Part shown: positions 23,563 to 34,990 of the stretch, piece after piece | How positions within the stretch are numbered: position 1 is the first letter of the stretch | Layout of the letters: each line of letters opens with the position of its first letter | Source: Apricaphanius iberus | Lineage: Eukaryota; Chordata; Actinopteri; Cyprinodontiformes; Aphaniidae | DNA length: 64,000 nucleotides | Direction of reading: 5' to 3' | Assembly: GCA_028564705.1 (NCBI GenBank) | Contig: JAPXFQ010000364.1 | Location: 1-64,000, forward strand | The notes under the pieces: model-generated | The model's database searches: none | Told to the model about the DNA's origin: nothing | What the model saw: the letters and a program-made list of their open reading frames with translations, nothing else | Program-made: the position numbers and the translations under genes

Positions 23563-24365
23563 CTGCAGAGACAAACCAACAGTTAACTACACAGGGTAAT
23601 TGTGTTTTAATCACAGATGAATTATGTTTGGTTTGTAGATTTTTTTTAATTTATACATACAGCCACATTTAATTTGAGTTTTAGTATAGTGTGTGGGAAG
23701 ATGTCATACTGAGAAATAACGTTTTTAACCAAAAGCAACAGTGGCAAAATAATTTGTACTTTTCCAATAATAATACATTTTAGCTGAAGCATTTTTAAAA
23801 TATGCTGTGTACTTTACTTTTTTAAGTTGAATACAGTTTCCTAGAACCTCTAATTCGTCATCCATGATGTGCTGTTTCCCTGCTGTTTAAAAATGACACT
23901 ACACAGAGACCCTTTCCTTTTAGCCACCATTCAATACGCTGGACAGAGACCCATATTTATCTTGCCACCACACATAGTAAGAAGGTTGATAAGGGAGTAA
24001 AAGGTTCTCTGGAGCTCACTGTTAACAAGCTGCAGCAAAGAGTGTCAGAGGCATATTAGTGGAATAGAGTTGAAAATAAGGTATTGAACAGCAAACACTC
24101 CAGGTGGGTGTGACATAAAACAAAACATGTATATGTTGAAAAATGCCTGTTTGACAAACCATGTTTCAAGGCTCATATCACTGACAGTAGAGAGGCATTT
24201 AGATCAAAAACAGTCTTTTTATAGCCACAAGTTTCTGATTAACATACCCCAATAAAATACACCGCATCAACTCTTACATCCACAATATACTGCTGAAAAA
24301 CTTTTCCTCAGTTACATCTATTTCTAAGAAAGGTTTATTCATAACTTTCGTTAGCAAAATAGTAT
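23563..24365. other. No recognised feature
   Basis: Unassigned AT-rich stretch without motif-bearing frames. Confidence 0.5.
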
Positions 24366-24555
24366 AAACTTATATACTCTTATTGAGAACTCAAATTGCT
24401 TTTCACATTCACCCATTCACACCTCCAATTGTGCACACATTCATAGACAGATCCAGAGCTCACTATGCAACTTGTGGTTAAATGTCTTGTCTCGGGACAC
24501 ATTGGCATGTGACAGGCGGAAACTGGAATCCAACCTACAACCCTCTGATTACAAG
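24366..24555 (-). repeat. Dispersed fish repeat, reverse orientation
   Basis: TTCACATTCACCCATTCACAC near 24401, a CTTGTCTCGGGACAC-like word near 24486, and AATCCAACCTACAACCCTCTGATTACAAGC near 24528 match the reversed order of the repeat family at 13800-14030 and 35698-35882, whose heads carry a tRNA-B-box-like phrase. Confidence 0.5.
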
Positions 24556-24563
24556 CTAAATAC

Positions 24564-25148
24564 TATTATGGGGGGAAATTCCTGCCATTTTCAAGAGAAT
24601 ACAATTACAATTTGGGAGAGGATCATTCTGTCTTCTCCTACAAAACCTGTAATACTTGCGCTGAAAACTTCTGCTTTCTTTCAAATATTTTCTCTTCTCT
24701 CTCAAAACCTGTAATGCTTGCGCTCAAAACTTCTGGTCTTTCTCAGATATTATCTTCTCAATCTGCGAGCGAGCACACAGAATCCGCAAGCAGAGAAGAG
24801 AGGTTCATAAGCACAGTTTTGATCTACGTAGAGATACAGTTTGGAAGCGTAGAGAAAATCTGTGAGTAAGAAACATAGAATTTGAGAGAGAACAGAGAAT
24901 ATCTGAGAAAGAGCAGAAATTTTGAACGCAAGCATTACAGGTTTTGAGAGAGAAGAGAAAATATTTGAAAGAGAGCAGAAGTTTTGAGCACATGCATTAC
25001 AAGTTTTGAGAGAGGAGAGAAAATATTTGAAAGAAAGCAGAAGTTTTGAGCGCAAGCATTACAGGTTTTGTGGGAGAAGACAGAATGATCCTCTCCCAAA
25101 TTGTAATTGTATTCTCTTGATAAATGGCAGGAATTTTCCCCCATAATA
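24564..25148. mobile_element. Foldback element: inverted arms made of 62-bp units
   Basis: 585-bp element whose ends are inverted repeats (TATTATGGGGG at left, CCCCCATAATA at right). The match continues inward for about 170-200 bp, with TTCCTGCCAT and GAATACAATTACAATTTGGG in both arms. Inside the arms are near-identical 62-bp units: GTAATAC/GTAATGC recurs at 24649 and 24711 in the left arm, and the reverse complement GCATTAC at 24932, 24994 and 25056 in the right arm. So the arms hold unequal unit numbers. The central 200 bp is unique. No transposase is encoded; the open frames here are the repeats themselves. No clear target duplication was found. Confidence 0.85.
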
Positions 25149-27052
25149 CTATACCCTGCAAGGTTATGAGTTGGTTCTTTTATCAGGATAATAATCCACA
25201 AAATATACCCAATTTAGAAAACATGTGAGGTGAAATCAGAAGAGAGTAAGAGTGTTGACCAGGACTTTGGATGATCTAGAGAGGTTGTGGAAAAGAAATT
25301 ATCCCTGTAAACTAGCAAAATGTTATAATAAGTGGACTAAGTGCTGTCCTGTGATGCCCAAATTCTTACCAGCAGGAGTTGCAATATGAATACCAATGGT
25401 GATTTTGTTAAAATCATTATTTCTTAAGACATATTTTTTCACACTGAATTCATGTACTAAAATATAATATTAGTTTTTTTTTTTTTTTTTGTTTATTTTT
25501 TGGAGTTTATACTACAGCATAAAATATATGTGTCTAACACATTTTTTAATTTTACTCAGTTTTATATTTAATGGGTTTTTTTTCAGCCACTAGTTCACCA
25601 GAAAGCTGAGGCTTCCATGAATATATTTTATTCAAACTACTTTAACAGTATAGGTGATAGGAAACCTGCCCTATTGCACTCATGAGTAGTATTTACCCCA
25701 AAGCAATAGCAAGTTACATTCCTTTTTAGTCCGTAAAATGGTGTCTCTCCCTGCATCTTTTTTATCTGTCAGTTTTCTATCAACTTTCTACCAAACTTAG
25801 TTCCTCTGCTCTCAATTAAAGGTCATCTGTTCTCCTCCTACATGCAACTCACAGAAATTTGTTGTAACTAGTATTTTGTGTTTTTATATACTTCTCCAAA
25901 CACCAATCATCTTTAACACAAAGTTACATTAGACCTGTTTTATCACCTTTTAAATATTATTATGGTAAAATACTTAAAACATTTTTTTGTGAAACTTACC
26001 AAAATGATGCACCAGACACACTTTTGACATGTGTGTCTATTTTCTTTTCTTCGTATACCCAAACATCGCATTAAGAACTCTTTTTAGAGATTAATTAATA
26101 ATAATAGAAAAACAGTGGAAGGTCTTCGGTTTTACAATGCTATTGGAATCTAAACATTACTCATCTTTAGACTAATCAGATTTTCTATAATGGGGACTGA
26201 AATATCTAGCATTACAGATTAATAAATATTAGCATTAATAAAATATGTTCTTGACTACTGACAGTCTGTATTTCTACATACAAATGAAATCAGGTATCAG
26301 ATTAAAATGTACCTTATTCTGTTAAAAGGATTTAAAGAGAATTGAGACGTGACCATAGTTGAGATATGAGATACCAGTAATCAATAAAATAACAGTAAAA
26401 AGAAGTTAATGGCTTACTGAAAAACACAGGGTCAATGGAGCTTTAAAATTATTTAAAAAAAAGACATTTTAGCTGTTGATGCCTGAAGCTTAAAATTACT
26501 TTAGCAGATGCTGAAAGATGGTGAAAGTGACCTTAGTCCGGACCGGCAACATGCTGCAGATACTTTATTGACACAGTTTAACTGGGATGCAGAAGTCAAG
26601 AATACAAAATAAAGATGTAAATAAAAGCTAAAACCTGTAATCTTTTAGAGAACCAAACGTCAACTACGTTATTTTGCTTCATAACGGATCATGTGAATGT
26701 AATTTTTATTTTGTTGCAGTTTCTGTGAAGACTGCCAATTTGCAGTTGACTTCCAGCATGTGTGTTGCTCAGGATCATACCAAGAAAGGAGGATAAGAAA
26801 CAGAAGGCTAAAATAAGAAACAAACTATGCAACAGAATTCAAGGCTAGCGTATTTTTTCCAAAAGATCACTTTGTTCTACTGGTCCAGAAACACCTGAGA
26901 TGAACTCTGATACCTAGAGGGAAATTAGGTCCATGAAACTTTGCGGGATTCATGCTAATAACACTTGAGATTAGATGTTGTATTATTAGTGAATTAAAGT
27001 CTAGATTTGCATTCAGCTTTCCTGTGTCAAGATTTTGTATAACTTCCTTTTT
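25149..27052. other. AT-rich, no recognised feature; T17 run
   Basis: Holds a T17 run at 25474-25490 and several short A/T tracts. No credible coding frames. Confidence 0.5.
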
Positions 27053-29075
27053 TAATTCAATTCCCTTTTATTTATATAGCGCCAATTCACAACAACTGTC
27101 ATCTCAAGGCACTTTACAACAATGTAATTTCAATACAATTATAAAAAAATTCTGTTATGGCACTTAAGACACTTAATAAAGATGAGAGAGATTCTTTTAA
27201 GCGTTTGGAGGTTTTAATAAAAGTTGAATTGATCATACAGGAGAACAGTACAGATCACAGTGAATGCCGAATGCTGCCCCCTCCTAACTCCCTACTCCTA
27301 CTACCCCACTACCTAACTACCCTCACAAGCTCATATGAAAATAAGTATTTATAAAGTTCAGCAACCTTGCCTCTATAACTTTGAAGACAAAACTATTAAT
27401 CTCAGGGTGGGGATATCTCCGGATGAAGACATCTGGCTCTTTAGCTGTGAATAAGTGACTTTTGACATATACAAAACAATGGCAATAGCTTGGGTTATAT
27501 GTAACACAATAAGAGAAACTCTCAAAACTAAGTTTGTAAGAAGAATCAATATTTTCTCAGGCAGTGATGTCTTCTCTAACCTCGAACTCAACACCTGTTG
27601 TCTGGCTCCTCTGCTCTCAGTGTTAATAATACTAAAAGATTAATCATAATAATAAATTTTTCGATCACACATTCCAATCAGTTAAGTTTTCTATGTAAGG
27701 AATCCCAGCAGATTGCGTTGAGTCATTGACGTGAGGTTGTGCCCGGATCATTCAGACTCCAACAACATCAATTCCTTAGCAATCCCTCATACTGAGCAAG
27801 CATGTAGTGAAAATGGCGAGGAAAAACTCCCCTTTAACAGTAAGAAACCTTCCGGGCAGAACCTGGCTCAGTACAAGCGGTCTTCTGCTACGACTGTCTT
27901 GGGGTCTGAGAAGACAGAGAAGTGACAGCATGGAGGATGCTCGGTCACTCAGAGCATCATCTGGACCGATGCTCCCCATCCAGCAGGGGACATTGTAGTT
28001 GAGCAGGATACCAGACCATGTGGAGCTTCTATGGGGAGAAAAACACTGAGAGAAAACAAGGTTAACAATTGCAATAACAGCAGAAAAAATATATCTGGAA
28101 AGTAGTAGAAGAGAAAAGTAGAAGAGTGAAGAAAAGTGGTAAGTCTGTCCTCCAACAATCTAAACCCATAGCAGCTTAACTACAAAAATAGCTCAGGATA
28201 ACCTAAGCCATTCTAACTATATGCTTTATCAAAAAGGAAGGTTTTAAGCCCAGTATTTCAAAAAGACAGAGCATCTGCCTCACAGACTAAATCTGTGCGA
28301 TGGTTCCACAGGAGAGGAGCCTGATAACTAAAAGTTCTGCTTCCCATTCTACTTTTAGAAATCCTAGGAACTACCAGTAAACCTGCAATCTGAGAATGAA
28401 GTGCTCTGTTAGGAACATATGGAACAATCAGATCTCTGATCTCTATTACGGAGCTTGATTATTAAGGGCTTTAAACATAAGGAGGAGGATCTTAAACTCC
28501 ATTCTGGATTTAACAGGGAGCCAATAGAGAGAAGGTAAAACAGGAGAAATTTGATCTCTTTTTAATATTCATCAGAACTCTTGCTGCAGCATTTTGGATC
28601 AACTGAAGGCTTTTACTTGCATTCTTTGGAATTCCTCATTATAATGAATTAAAGTAGTCCAGCCTTGAAGTAACAAATGCATGGACTAGTTTCTCAGCAT
28701 CACTCCTGGACAGGATGTTTCTAATTTTAGCAATGTTTTGGAGGCGGACAAAGAAATCTTGTTTAATATGGGATTTAAATGTCATGTCTTGGTCAAAAAT
28801 TACACAGAGGTTATTTTCATTATTACCAGAGGTCAAATTAATGCTATCCAGATGAAGTGATTGACTTAGCAGTTTCCTTTTTAAAGCTTCTGGCCCAAAG
28901 ACAACAACTTCTGTCTTATCTGAATTTAAAAGTAGAAAATTCACAGTCATCTAGGTTTTTATGTCTTCGAGAAAAGGTTTGCAATCTATCTAACTGATTG
29001 GTTTCATCAGGTTTTATGGATATATATAATTGCGTATCATCAGCATAACTGTGGAAATGCATGTCCATGTTTTCT
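27053..29075 (-). mobile_element. L2-like LINE, copy 3 (5'-truncated, long 3' region)
   Basis: The 3' terminus is at 27053-27130 (TTTATTTATATAGCGCC, then CTCAAGGCACTTTACAA), a familiar fish LINE end. The non-coding 3' region runs to about 28200, with the familiar phrase GGAAAAACTCCCCTTTAACAG at 27820. Above it are decayed coding remnants, then 28639-28950 gives LLLNSDKTEVVVFGPEALKR, SHIKQDFFVRLQNIAKIR and SRSDAEKLVHAFVTSRLDY. The RT core ends with HSYADDTQLYI near 29035, where YADD is intact. Upstream similarity stops near 29075, so the insertion is 5'-truncated just before the catalytic block. A distinct subfamily from copies 1 and 2. Confidence 0.8.
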
Positions 29076-29447
29076 AAATATTTCACCTTTCAATGTACTG
29101 TATACAGTATTATAGCTAATATGTCTCTGCCTGGTTCACAATTCTAGGGAAACAATTTTGTGTCTGTTTCGCTTAGTAAGAAACTCAAGCTCAGTCAGAT
29201 TGAAGGGAAAACAACTGTGAACAATAATTCACGCCAGGAATTTGATACCCTCCCAGGCCACCACCGACCAGTTAACATAAAACACCAAGAGCGAGTAAAG
29301 TTGGGCGCCTACTGATTTAAGAGAGTAAAGTAATCAAAGCAAGGGCTACACATACACACACAGCTTTTCATGTTTCTTTCCACTTTAAAATACTTCTGTT
29401 CTGCTGCAATAACCTGTACTTAAATTGCATAAGCTAAAATTCTGTTT
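29076..29447. other. No recognised feature
   Basis: About 370 bp between the L2-like LINE and a SINE-like copy; nothing assigned. Confidence 0.45.
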
Positions 29448-29786
29448 GGGCTGCATAGTAGCAGTTAGTACCTGGCCTGGGGTCTTTCTGCATGTAGCTT
29501 GCATGTTTTCCCTGTGCATGCGTGGGTTTCCTCCAGGTACTCTGGCTTCCCCCCACAGTTCAAAAACATGACTGTTAGGTTAACTGGTCTCTCTAAATTG
29601 TTCTTTGGTGTGAATGAGGGCATGCATGGATGTTTGGCCCCGTATGTTTCTGTCATGCCCTGTGATGGACTGCCAACCTGTCCAGGGTGTACACTGCCTC
29701 TCACCCAATGACTGCTGGAGACAGGCACCAGCCCCCCCAGCAATCCTTAAAAAATAAGTGGCAAAGATAATGGATGGATTGATGGA
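29448..29786 (+). mobile_element. SINE-like element (copy 2, head internally deleted)
   Basis: Same family as 30524-30863. GGGCTGCATAGTAGCAGTTAG at the start jumps to CTGGGGTCTTTCTGCATG, so the tRNA-like A/B-box head has lost about 40 bp. The body (CCAACCTGTCCAGGGTGTAC, CTGGAGACAGGCACCAGC) and the GGAT tail remain. No target duplication is evident, so it is older than copies 3 and 4. Confidence 0.75.
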
Positions 29787-30162
29787 ATAAATTGGACTGA
29801 TAAACATGCAGCCTGGACATTTAGTAGTGTAGTAGTATATGAAATAAAATAGCTTAGTCACCTAAACTTGAGACCAATACTACTAAGTGTTTCCTTCTGT
29901 TCTATTTTGCCTCTCTAGCTAAAGGTGCAGAAGGGGGGCATGTCTGCGGTGTTTTGACAGAAACCCTCACAAAAAGAGAGGAGGGGAAAGGGGGGTTGCT
30001 CCGTCTGTATGGGCTCACTTTCAGATACCCTAATTAGCTGCACAAAGGATTGTTTATATAAACAACCCAACCTGACTGTCAGCAATCGAGTGGCCAGCCA
30101 CTGGGAAATGTCCCGGTGCTTCCGATGGCAGGCCCTCCACTGGTGAAGCAGCAATTTTCAAG
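29787..30162. other. Unassigned, GC-richer patch
   Basis: About 375 bp. The 29915-30154 part is GC-richer than its surroundings and has an open frame on the minus strand (80 codons) without motifs. Possibly an unrecognised repeat. Confidence 0.4.
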
Positions 30163-30480
30163 TCTTACCACAGATTCTCAGTTGGATTTAGAGCTCGACT
30201 TTCATTGGGTCAGTGTAAAATATAAATTTACTTTCATTTAAACCATCTCATTTTTGCTCTGGCTGTGTGCTTACAGTCACTGTCTGACTGGAAGCTGAAC
30301 TTCTGTTCCAATCACAAGAGAGCTATAGCGTATGGTAGGTTTTCTTTCAGGATTGGCTAGCATTTAGCTTAATCTATCTTTTCATCCACTCTGATGAGCT
30401 TCTTTGTTCCTGCTGAAGAAAAGTATACTCACGTAATCGTACCATAGCCATGTTTTACTACATGGATGAACTGTTAAAGG
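30163..30480 (-). pseudogene. Tc1-like transposase relic, C-terminal DDE part
   Basis: Minus-strand reading with stops gives HVVKHGYG, YFSSAGTKKLIRVDEKID, KENLPYAIALL.LEQKFSFQS, SDCKHTARAKMRWFK, and ALNPTENLW near 30180. These are the second half of the catalytic core of a fish Tc1-like transposase (FQxD region and N-P-x-E-x-L-W). The FQQD aspartate reads as serine in FQSDS or is shifted, and at least four stops occur. Neither terminus is visible. Confidence 0.78.
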
Positions 30481-30523
30481 TTAAAATTCTCACAAGGAAA
30501 TTTGCTCGTTGATTGTAGAATTA

Positions 30524-30863
30524 GGCTGCACGGTGGCGCAGTGGTTAGCACTGTTGCCTTGCAGGAAGAAGGTTGTGGGTTCATATCCTGGCCCAGGGTC
30601 TCCCCGTGCATGCGTGGGTTCCCTCCGGGTACTTCCGCTTCCTCCCTCAGTCCAAGAACATGACTGTCCGGTTAATTGATCTCTCCAAAATTGTCCTTAG
30701 GTGTGCATGGTTGTTTGTCCTGTTTGTCTCTATGTGTCCCTGTGATGGACTGGCGACCTGTCCAGGGTGTACCCCGCCTCTCGCCCGTTGACAGCTGGAG
30801 ATAGGCACCGGCCCCCCCGCGACCCATTAAGGATTAAGCGGTTAAGAAAATGGATGGATGGAC
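30524..30863 (+). mobile_element. SINE-like element with exact 10-bp target duplication (copy 3)
   Basis: 340 bp. The head GGCTGCACGGTGGCGCAGTGG contains a Pol III A-box-like TGGCGCAGTGG. GGGTTCATATCC at about 30580 is B-box-like. The tail is TGGATGGATGG. TGTAGAATTA flanks both sides exactly (30514-30523 and 30864-30873). The duplications and tail suggest LINE-mediated retroposition of a tRNA-derived transcript. Confidence 0.88.
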
Positions 30864-30882
30864 TGTAGAATTACTTGTTGGT

Positions 30883-30940
30883 CTCATCATAGACATTTAT
30901 TTATGACATTGCTCATCATGGACATTTATTTATGACATTG
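30883..30940. repeat. 29-bp tandem duplication
   Basis: CTCATCATAGACATTTATTTATGACATTG at 30883-30911 is repeated at 30912-30940 with one substitution (A to G). Confidence 0.92.
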
Positions 30941-31508
30941 CTCAATTGGATATACATAATTTTGCTATATTTTTCAATAGCCTACAACTGCTTTAAACCA
31001 CTATAAAACATTCCTCCTGAATTGCCGATGTGTTACTTGATCTTCATCTGCTTTTGTTTTTTTTTTATCATTAATGTTTTCTCCCAAACTTCAGTCAACT
31101 TCAGCTTTATTTATACTGATATTAAAGTACATATAGGAGGACTCACTAACTAATTAGGTGGCTTCTGAGGGCAGTTGGTTGCACTTTTTTTTTTAAATCA
31201 AAGTAAATGGGGCCTAATACAAAACCACACCATAATTTACAGATATTTATTTATAAAATATTGGTAAAACCTATATGTTAGCAATGACTGGTTTTATTAT
31301 AAGGGCAAAGCTCAGCCATACCAAATACCACCGTCAGTTGGCATTTCCAGAAGCCATCTGTTTGATTTGATCAAAATGTCAGGAGGTGTTTAGAGTTATT
31401 ATCAGTTTTAGTGTTGTGAAAAGTAAGTGTGATGTAAATATGTCAGAATGACAGTTTCTTCTCTTAGTCATGTATTACATCTAGTTGTACAGGGCCTTTA
31501 TGTTTGTA
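30941..31508. other. No recognised feature
   Basis: AT-rich, with T-runs near 31057 and 31187. Nothing assigned. Confidence 0.45.
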
Positions 31509-31547
31509 GGTGTGCGTGTGTGTGGGTGTGTGTGGGTGTGTGTGTGT
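31509..31547. repeat. (GT)n microsatellite, imperfect
   Basis: GTGTGCGTGTGTGTGGGTG-type run of about 39 bp. Confidence 0.95.
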
Positions 31548-31559
31548 AAAATAGGATTG

Positions 31560-32260
31560 CTGAGACAGAGTTAAAGATCTGGTCAGCTAATTGATGCTGT
31601 GACAGGGAACATGTCTGAGTACAGTGTCCTCTGTGGTAGACAGCTAATTAGATCACACTGAGGGGCTTTTTTTTCTCTCACTCCTCCCCCTTCTTTTCCT
31701 CTGCTCTCTCTCTTTCTCGTTCTCTTGGATACTTCTCATCCCTTCATGCTTAAAAGTAACGGCAGCCATGAAACAGATAAGACAGCATTATAATTATGAA
31801 TATATTTGCATTTTGCTTTTAATTAGAACTTTTGTAATTGCGGCAGCTAACCTATTTTGTACAGACAATTTAAAAAAGTAAAATCAATTTGAACAGCCAT
31901 GAAAGTGGAAGAGAATGAACAGCCACGTCTGAAAAAACAAATGAAACTGAGCCACTTGAGTTTTAATTATAAAAGGCATCAGCATGTGTTGTCGTTTGAA
32001 ATAAAGGCTGTTGAGAGATTGTCGTGATAATAAGCCAGTGTTGCTTTCATGCTGCCATCTTCTTGCCTTGAAGGGCTTAGACCAGACAGTCCTAAAAGAC
32101 ATGTTTCTTATAAAGCGTACACTTATTGTGTGGATGAATGCACTTTCTGAAAAATGCATGGGCTGATGTACACTGTTCCATTGATACTTAAGATTACTCT
32201 CTTTATTGGATAGGGTGGTCACACTTAAAGCCCTGGAGATATTCAATGATTATAAAAAAC
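31560..32260. other. Non-repetitive block rich in TAAT cores (candidate conserved non-coding element)
   Basis: Within about 420 bp there are GCTAATTGATG (31586), AGCTAATTAGATC (about 31642), ATTATAATTATGAAT (31786), TTTTAATTAGAAC (31817), TTGTAATTGC (31831) and TTTTAATTATAAAAG (31961), all homeodomain-type cores, in sequence without detectable repeats. A long CT-rich run sits at 31670-31730. The open frame at 31884-32246 has no motifs. That it is a regulatory element is inference only. Confidence 0.3.
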
Positions 32261-32736
32261 TGATGAGAACAAAAGTCTTTTCAAATGTGCGCCCAAATGA
32301 TCCAAACGATACATCAAGGCAAGCTTCAGAATCACATCAAGCTCTTTCACAGTGGTGCTGCACCAAGATAACATGCATAATTCACTAACTTATTGATCTG
32401 AGGCATTTGGTTCCGTATGCCGTTTGGCGTTGCAGGGCTCTTGGCTATTTTTGCTCTGGACAGTTTCCAAAATAGAAAACATTGATTTTTGATTTGGATA
32501 ACAGACTAAAACCAAAAAAACTTTCTGGAAATTAATCACAGTGCAGTTTTAGGCTTTAAAACATGGTGGACATTCTAAGATATACAATCTGTGAAAAAGT
32601 ACCTGATATACAAAATTCTTCAACTTCAACACAATAAATACGCTTTTGTATGCATTCACTTATCTGTCAGTGGTTTCTTTTTCAGTGTGGATGCTCTTGA
32701 TGTTCCTCTGTTATATAAAAAAAGGTGTACAGAGTG
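32261..32736. other. No recognised feature
   Basis: Spacer before the Tc1 relic. The frame at 32206-32388 has no recognisable family. Confidence 0.45.
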
Positions 32737-34520
32737 TACAGTGGGTACGGAAAGTATTCAGACCCCTTTAAATTGTTCAGTCTTTGTTTCATTGCAGCCA
32801 TTTGTTAATATCAAAACAGTTCATTTTATTTCCCAGTAATTTACACTCACCATCTCATCTTGACAGAGAAAAACAAAAATGTAGAAATGTTTGCACATTT
32901 GTTAAAAAATAAAAACTGAAATATCACATGGTTAAGTATTAAGACCCTTTGCAGTGACACTCATATTTAACTCATGCTGTCCATTTCTTCTGATCTTTCT
33001 TGAGATGGTTCTGCTCCTTCATTAGAGTCCAACTGTGTCTAATTAAACTGGTTGGAATGGATTAGGAAATACACACACCTGATAGATTAATTACTGAAAC
33101 AATCCTATTGATAAATCAGTAAATTGTTTTTATTTTATCAACAGGATTGTTTCAGTAATTAATCTATCAGTCCAAAGTTTTACATTTAACACATTTTATG
33201 ATTTACCACTTTGTTAACACTATATGCCTGTCAGAAATGGACATTCTGACCCCTGTCAGTGCAGCACAAAATGATAGAAATCCTGTCTTGATTCCTGCAG
33301 ACCCTCCCGGCTCTACTGCTCTGTCTTTTAAAATGAAAAAATATTTATTTCAAATATATGGACAGCAATAGTGAGCACAAGTTCTGCACATGAATGAAAG
33401 AGGGCTGGGATTATTCCCATGAAATAACTAGTAAATGATGTAAAACAGGCAACAGATAGGTATTGTCAACTAGCGTGACATTATATGTTCATGTGTATTA
33501 GTTTTCATTTAGCTACATTATCTGCAACATTACTCAACTTACAGTTTGTAAGCCTTTTTCTGAAACTGGATCAGTTGTTGAACCTGCTCTGCTGATCAGC
33601 AGCACTTGTCTGTGATTAACTGATTCCCGCTAGCTTGTGTATTTGAGGTGTGTTTAAAGACGGGTAGGTATAATTTTGTAAATTATAAAAAATACCTATT
33701 TTGTCCGAATTTTGAATGATATGTTACATAATTGAGAAAAGAACTCAACGGAGTGCAACTAATTTATGTATTTTCTGAGCAATCTGCTTCTGTAATAACT
33801 CAACTCGATAATTTTTTTGGGCCCCACCCCCAGGTACTGAGGCGCTACGTACTCTGTGTACCTTGCGTATGGACAGTTGCGGCCTTGACTGCAGCCCTCC
33901 ATCAGTCTGGGCTTTATGGCAGAGTGACCCGACAGAAGCCTCTCCTCAGTGCAAGACATATAAAAGCCTGCATAGAATTTGCCAAAAAACTCATGAAAGA
34001 CTCCTAGACTATGAGAAACAAGATTCTCTGGTCTGATGAGACCAAGATTGAACTGTTTGGCATTAATTCTAAGACAAATGTGTGGAGAAAACCAGGCACT
34101 GCTCATCATCTGCCCAATATAATCCAGAACAGGATGACTGTTTGCAATTGAAGGAAAGATAAAGCGGCCAAGTAAAGCGATATCCTGAAAGAAACCCTGT
34201 CCCAGAGTGCTCTGGACCTCAGACTGGGCCGAAGGTTTACCTTTCAAAAGGACAATAAACTTAAGCACACAGCTAGAATACCCCAGAATTGACTCGGAAC
34301 AACTCTGTGACCGTTCCTGACTGGCCAAGCCAGAGCCCTGACCTAAACCCAATTGAGCATCTCTGGAGAGAGCATAAAATGGCTTCCACCACCATTCACC
34401 ATCCAACCTGACAGAACAACAGATGATCCAAAATTAAGAATGGGAGAGCATTCCCAAATCCAGGTGTAAAAAAATCTTGTTGCATCATTCCAAAAAAAGG
34501 TAATTTTACTCAATACTGAA
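32737..34520 (+). pseudogene. Tc1-like transposon relic with 5' terminus and partial transposase
   Basis: Begins with the classic fish Tc1 terminus TACAGTGGGTACGGAAAGTATTCAGACCCC (first 20 bases intact) and follows that family to about 33078. The N-terminal DNA-binding half is replaced by unrelated sequence (33079-33880). From about 33880 the transposase resumes: LTAALHQSGLYGRVTRQ, PLLSARHIKACIEFAKK, KILWSDETKIELFGINSK (first catalytic D), WRKPGTAHHLPN, a deletion of the glycine-rich GGGS...WGCF block, LGRRFTFQKDNKLKHTA (second D), and LNPIEHLWRE (third acidic residue) near 34350. Stops and frameshifts occur throughout. The 3' inverted terminus is absent; similarity ends near 34520. Confidence 0.85.
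33079..33170. repeat. Long hairpin, 37-bp arms and 18-nt loop
   Basis: Left arm 33079-33115 and right arm 33134-33170 are reverse complements with one mismatch (CTGATAGATTAATTACTGAA... in both directions). The hairpin begins where similarity to the Tc1 5' region stops, so it marks the edge of the foreign 800-bp segment inside the Tc1 relic. Confidence 0.9.
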
Positions 34521-34589
34521 TAGCTTTTAGTCTTGGTAGCAGATTCATGTGATTTTTTTTTAAAGGCTTTCAAATTAAATATGAAGTCC

Positions 34590-34990
34590 CATCAACCCGC
34601 CCCAGCACAGCCTGGTTTTGTTTCCATTGCCATCTAAGGAACGTGGACGAGGACATGGGCAGGCTCAGCACACCAAAGCGGTGCATAAAGTCGTAATGTC
34701 TGATTCTTATTGGCAGACATCTCGAAAGCTAACGCTCTGAAGTAAAAAGTACTAACAGGCCATTGTTGTGGGTTGTTTATTTGGGGTCAGTCAGGGATCA
34801 CTTTACACACAACGCCTCAGCACCCAATCCAACATCTCCAAGGCTACCACTACGTAGGTAGGCGTGAGAGTCACATCCCGTTACTGGACCAATTAGTCCA
34901 TAGGTGGATGTATAGGGTTGCCTTGGCACAGATAACACAACTGGAAATACACTAAGTAGGGGCTGAACTGTGTTTGCCCTGGCCCAGCCC
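34590..34990. repeat. Possible MITE with GGCAATGGAAAC / CAGTGGAAAAGG ends
   Basis: Left end (reverse strand) GATGGCAATGGAAAC followed by AAAACCAGGCTGTGCTGG. Right end GGCCCAGCCCAGTGGAAAAGGGGC near 34980. A related piece lies at 54220-54315 (GAGATGGCAATGGAAATAC). I recognise the phrase from fish genomes but cannot fix its boundaries or class. Confidence 0.35.

Noticed and set aside
24649..25118. CRISPR-like regular spacing
   Set aside because: 62-bp units are contiguous, with no unique spacers, and are inverted between arms in a vertebrate-type genome.
24612..25201. Several frames of 60-100 codons with repeated FLSNIFS-like units
   Set aside because: Direct translation of the 62-bp repeats in the foldback element; repetition, not coding constraint.
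29465..29861. Overlapping frames of 70-93 codons
   Set aside because: Readings through a SINE-like copy on both strands.
30524..30600. A functional tRNA gene at the head of the SINE-like copies
   Set aside because: A- and B-box-like phrases occur, but no cloverleaf with acceptor pairing can be drawn, and the same head recurs in dispersed copies.
33759..34406. 215-codon minus frame, one of the longest in the window
   Set aside because: Antisense to the Tc1 transposase relic, which reads on the plus strand with all three catalytic blocks.
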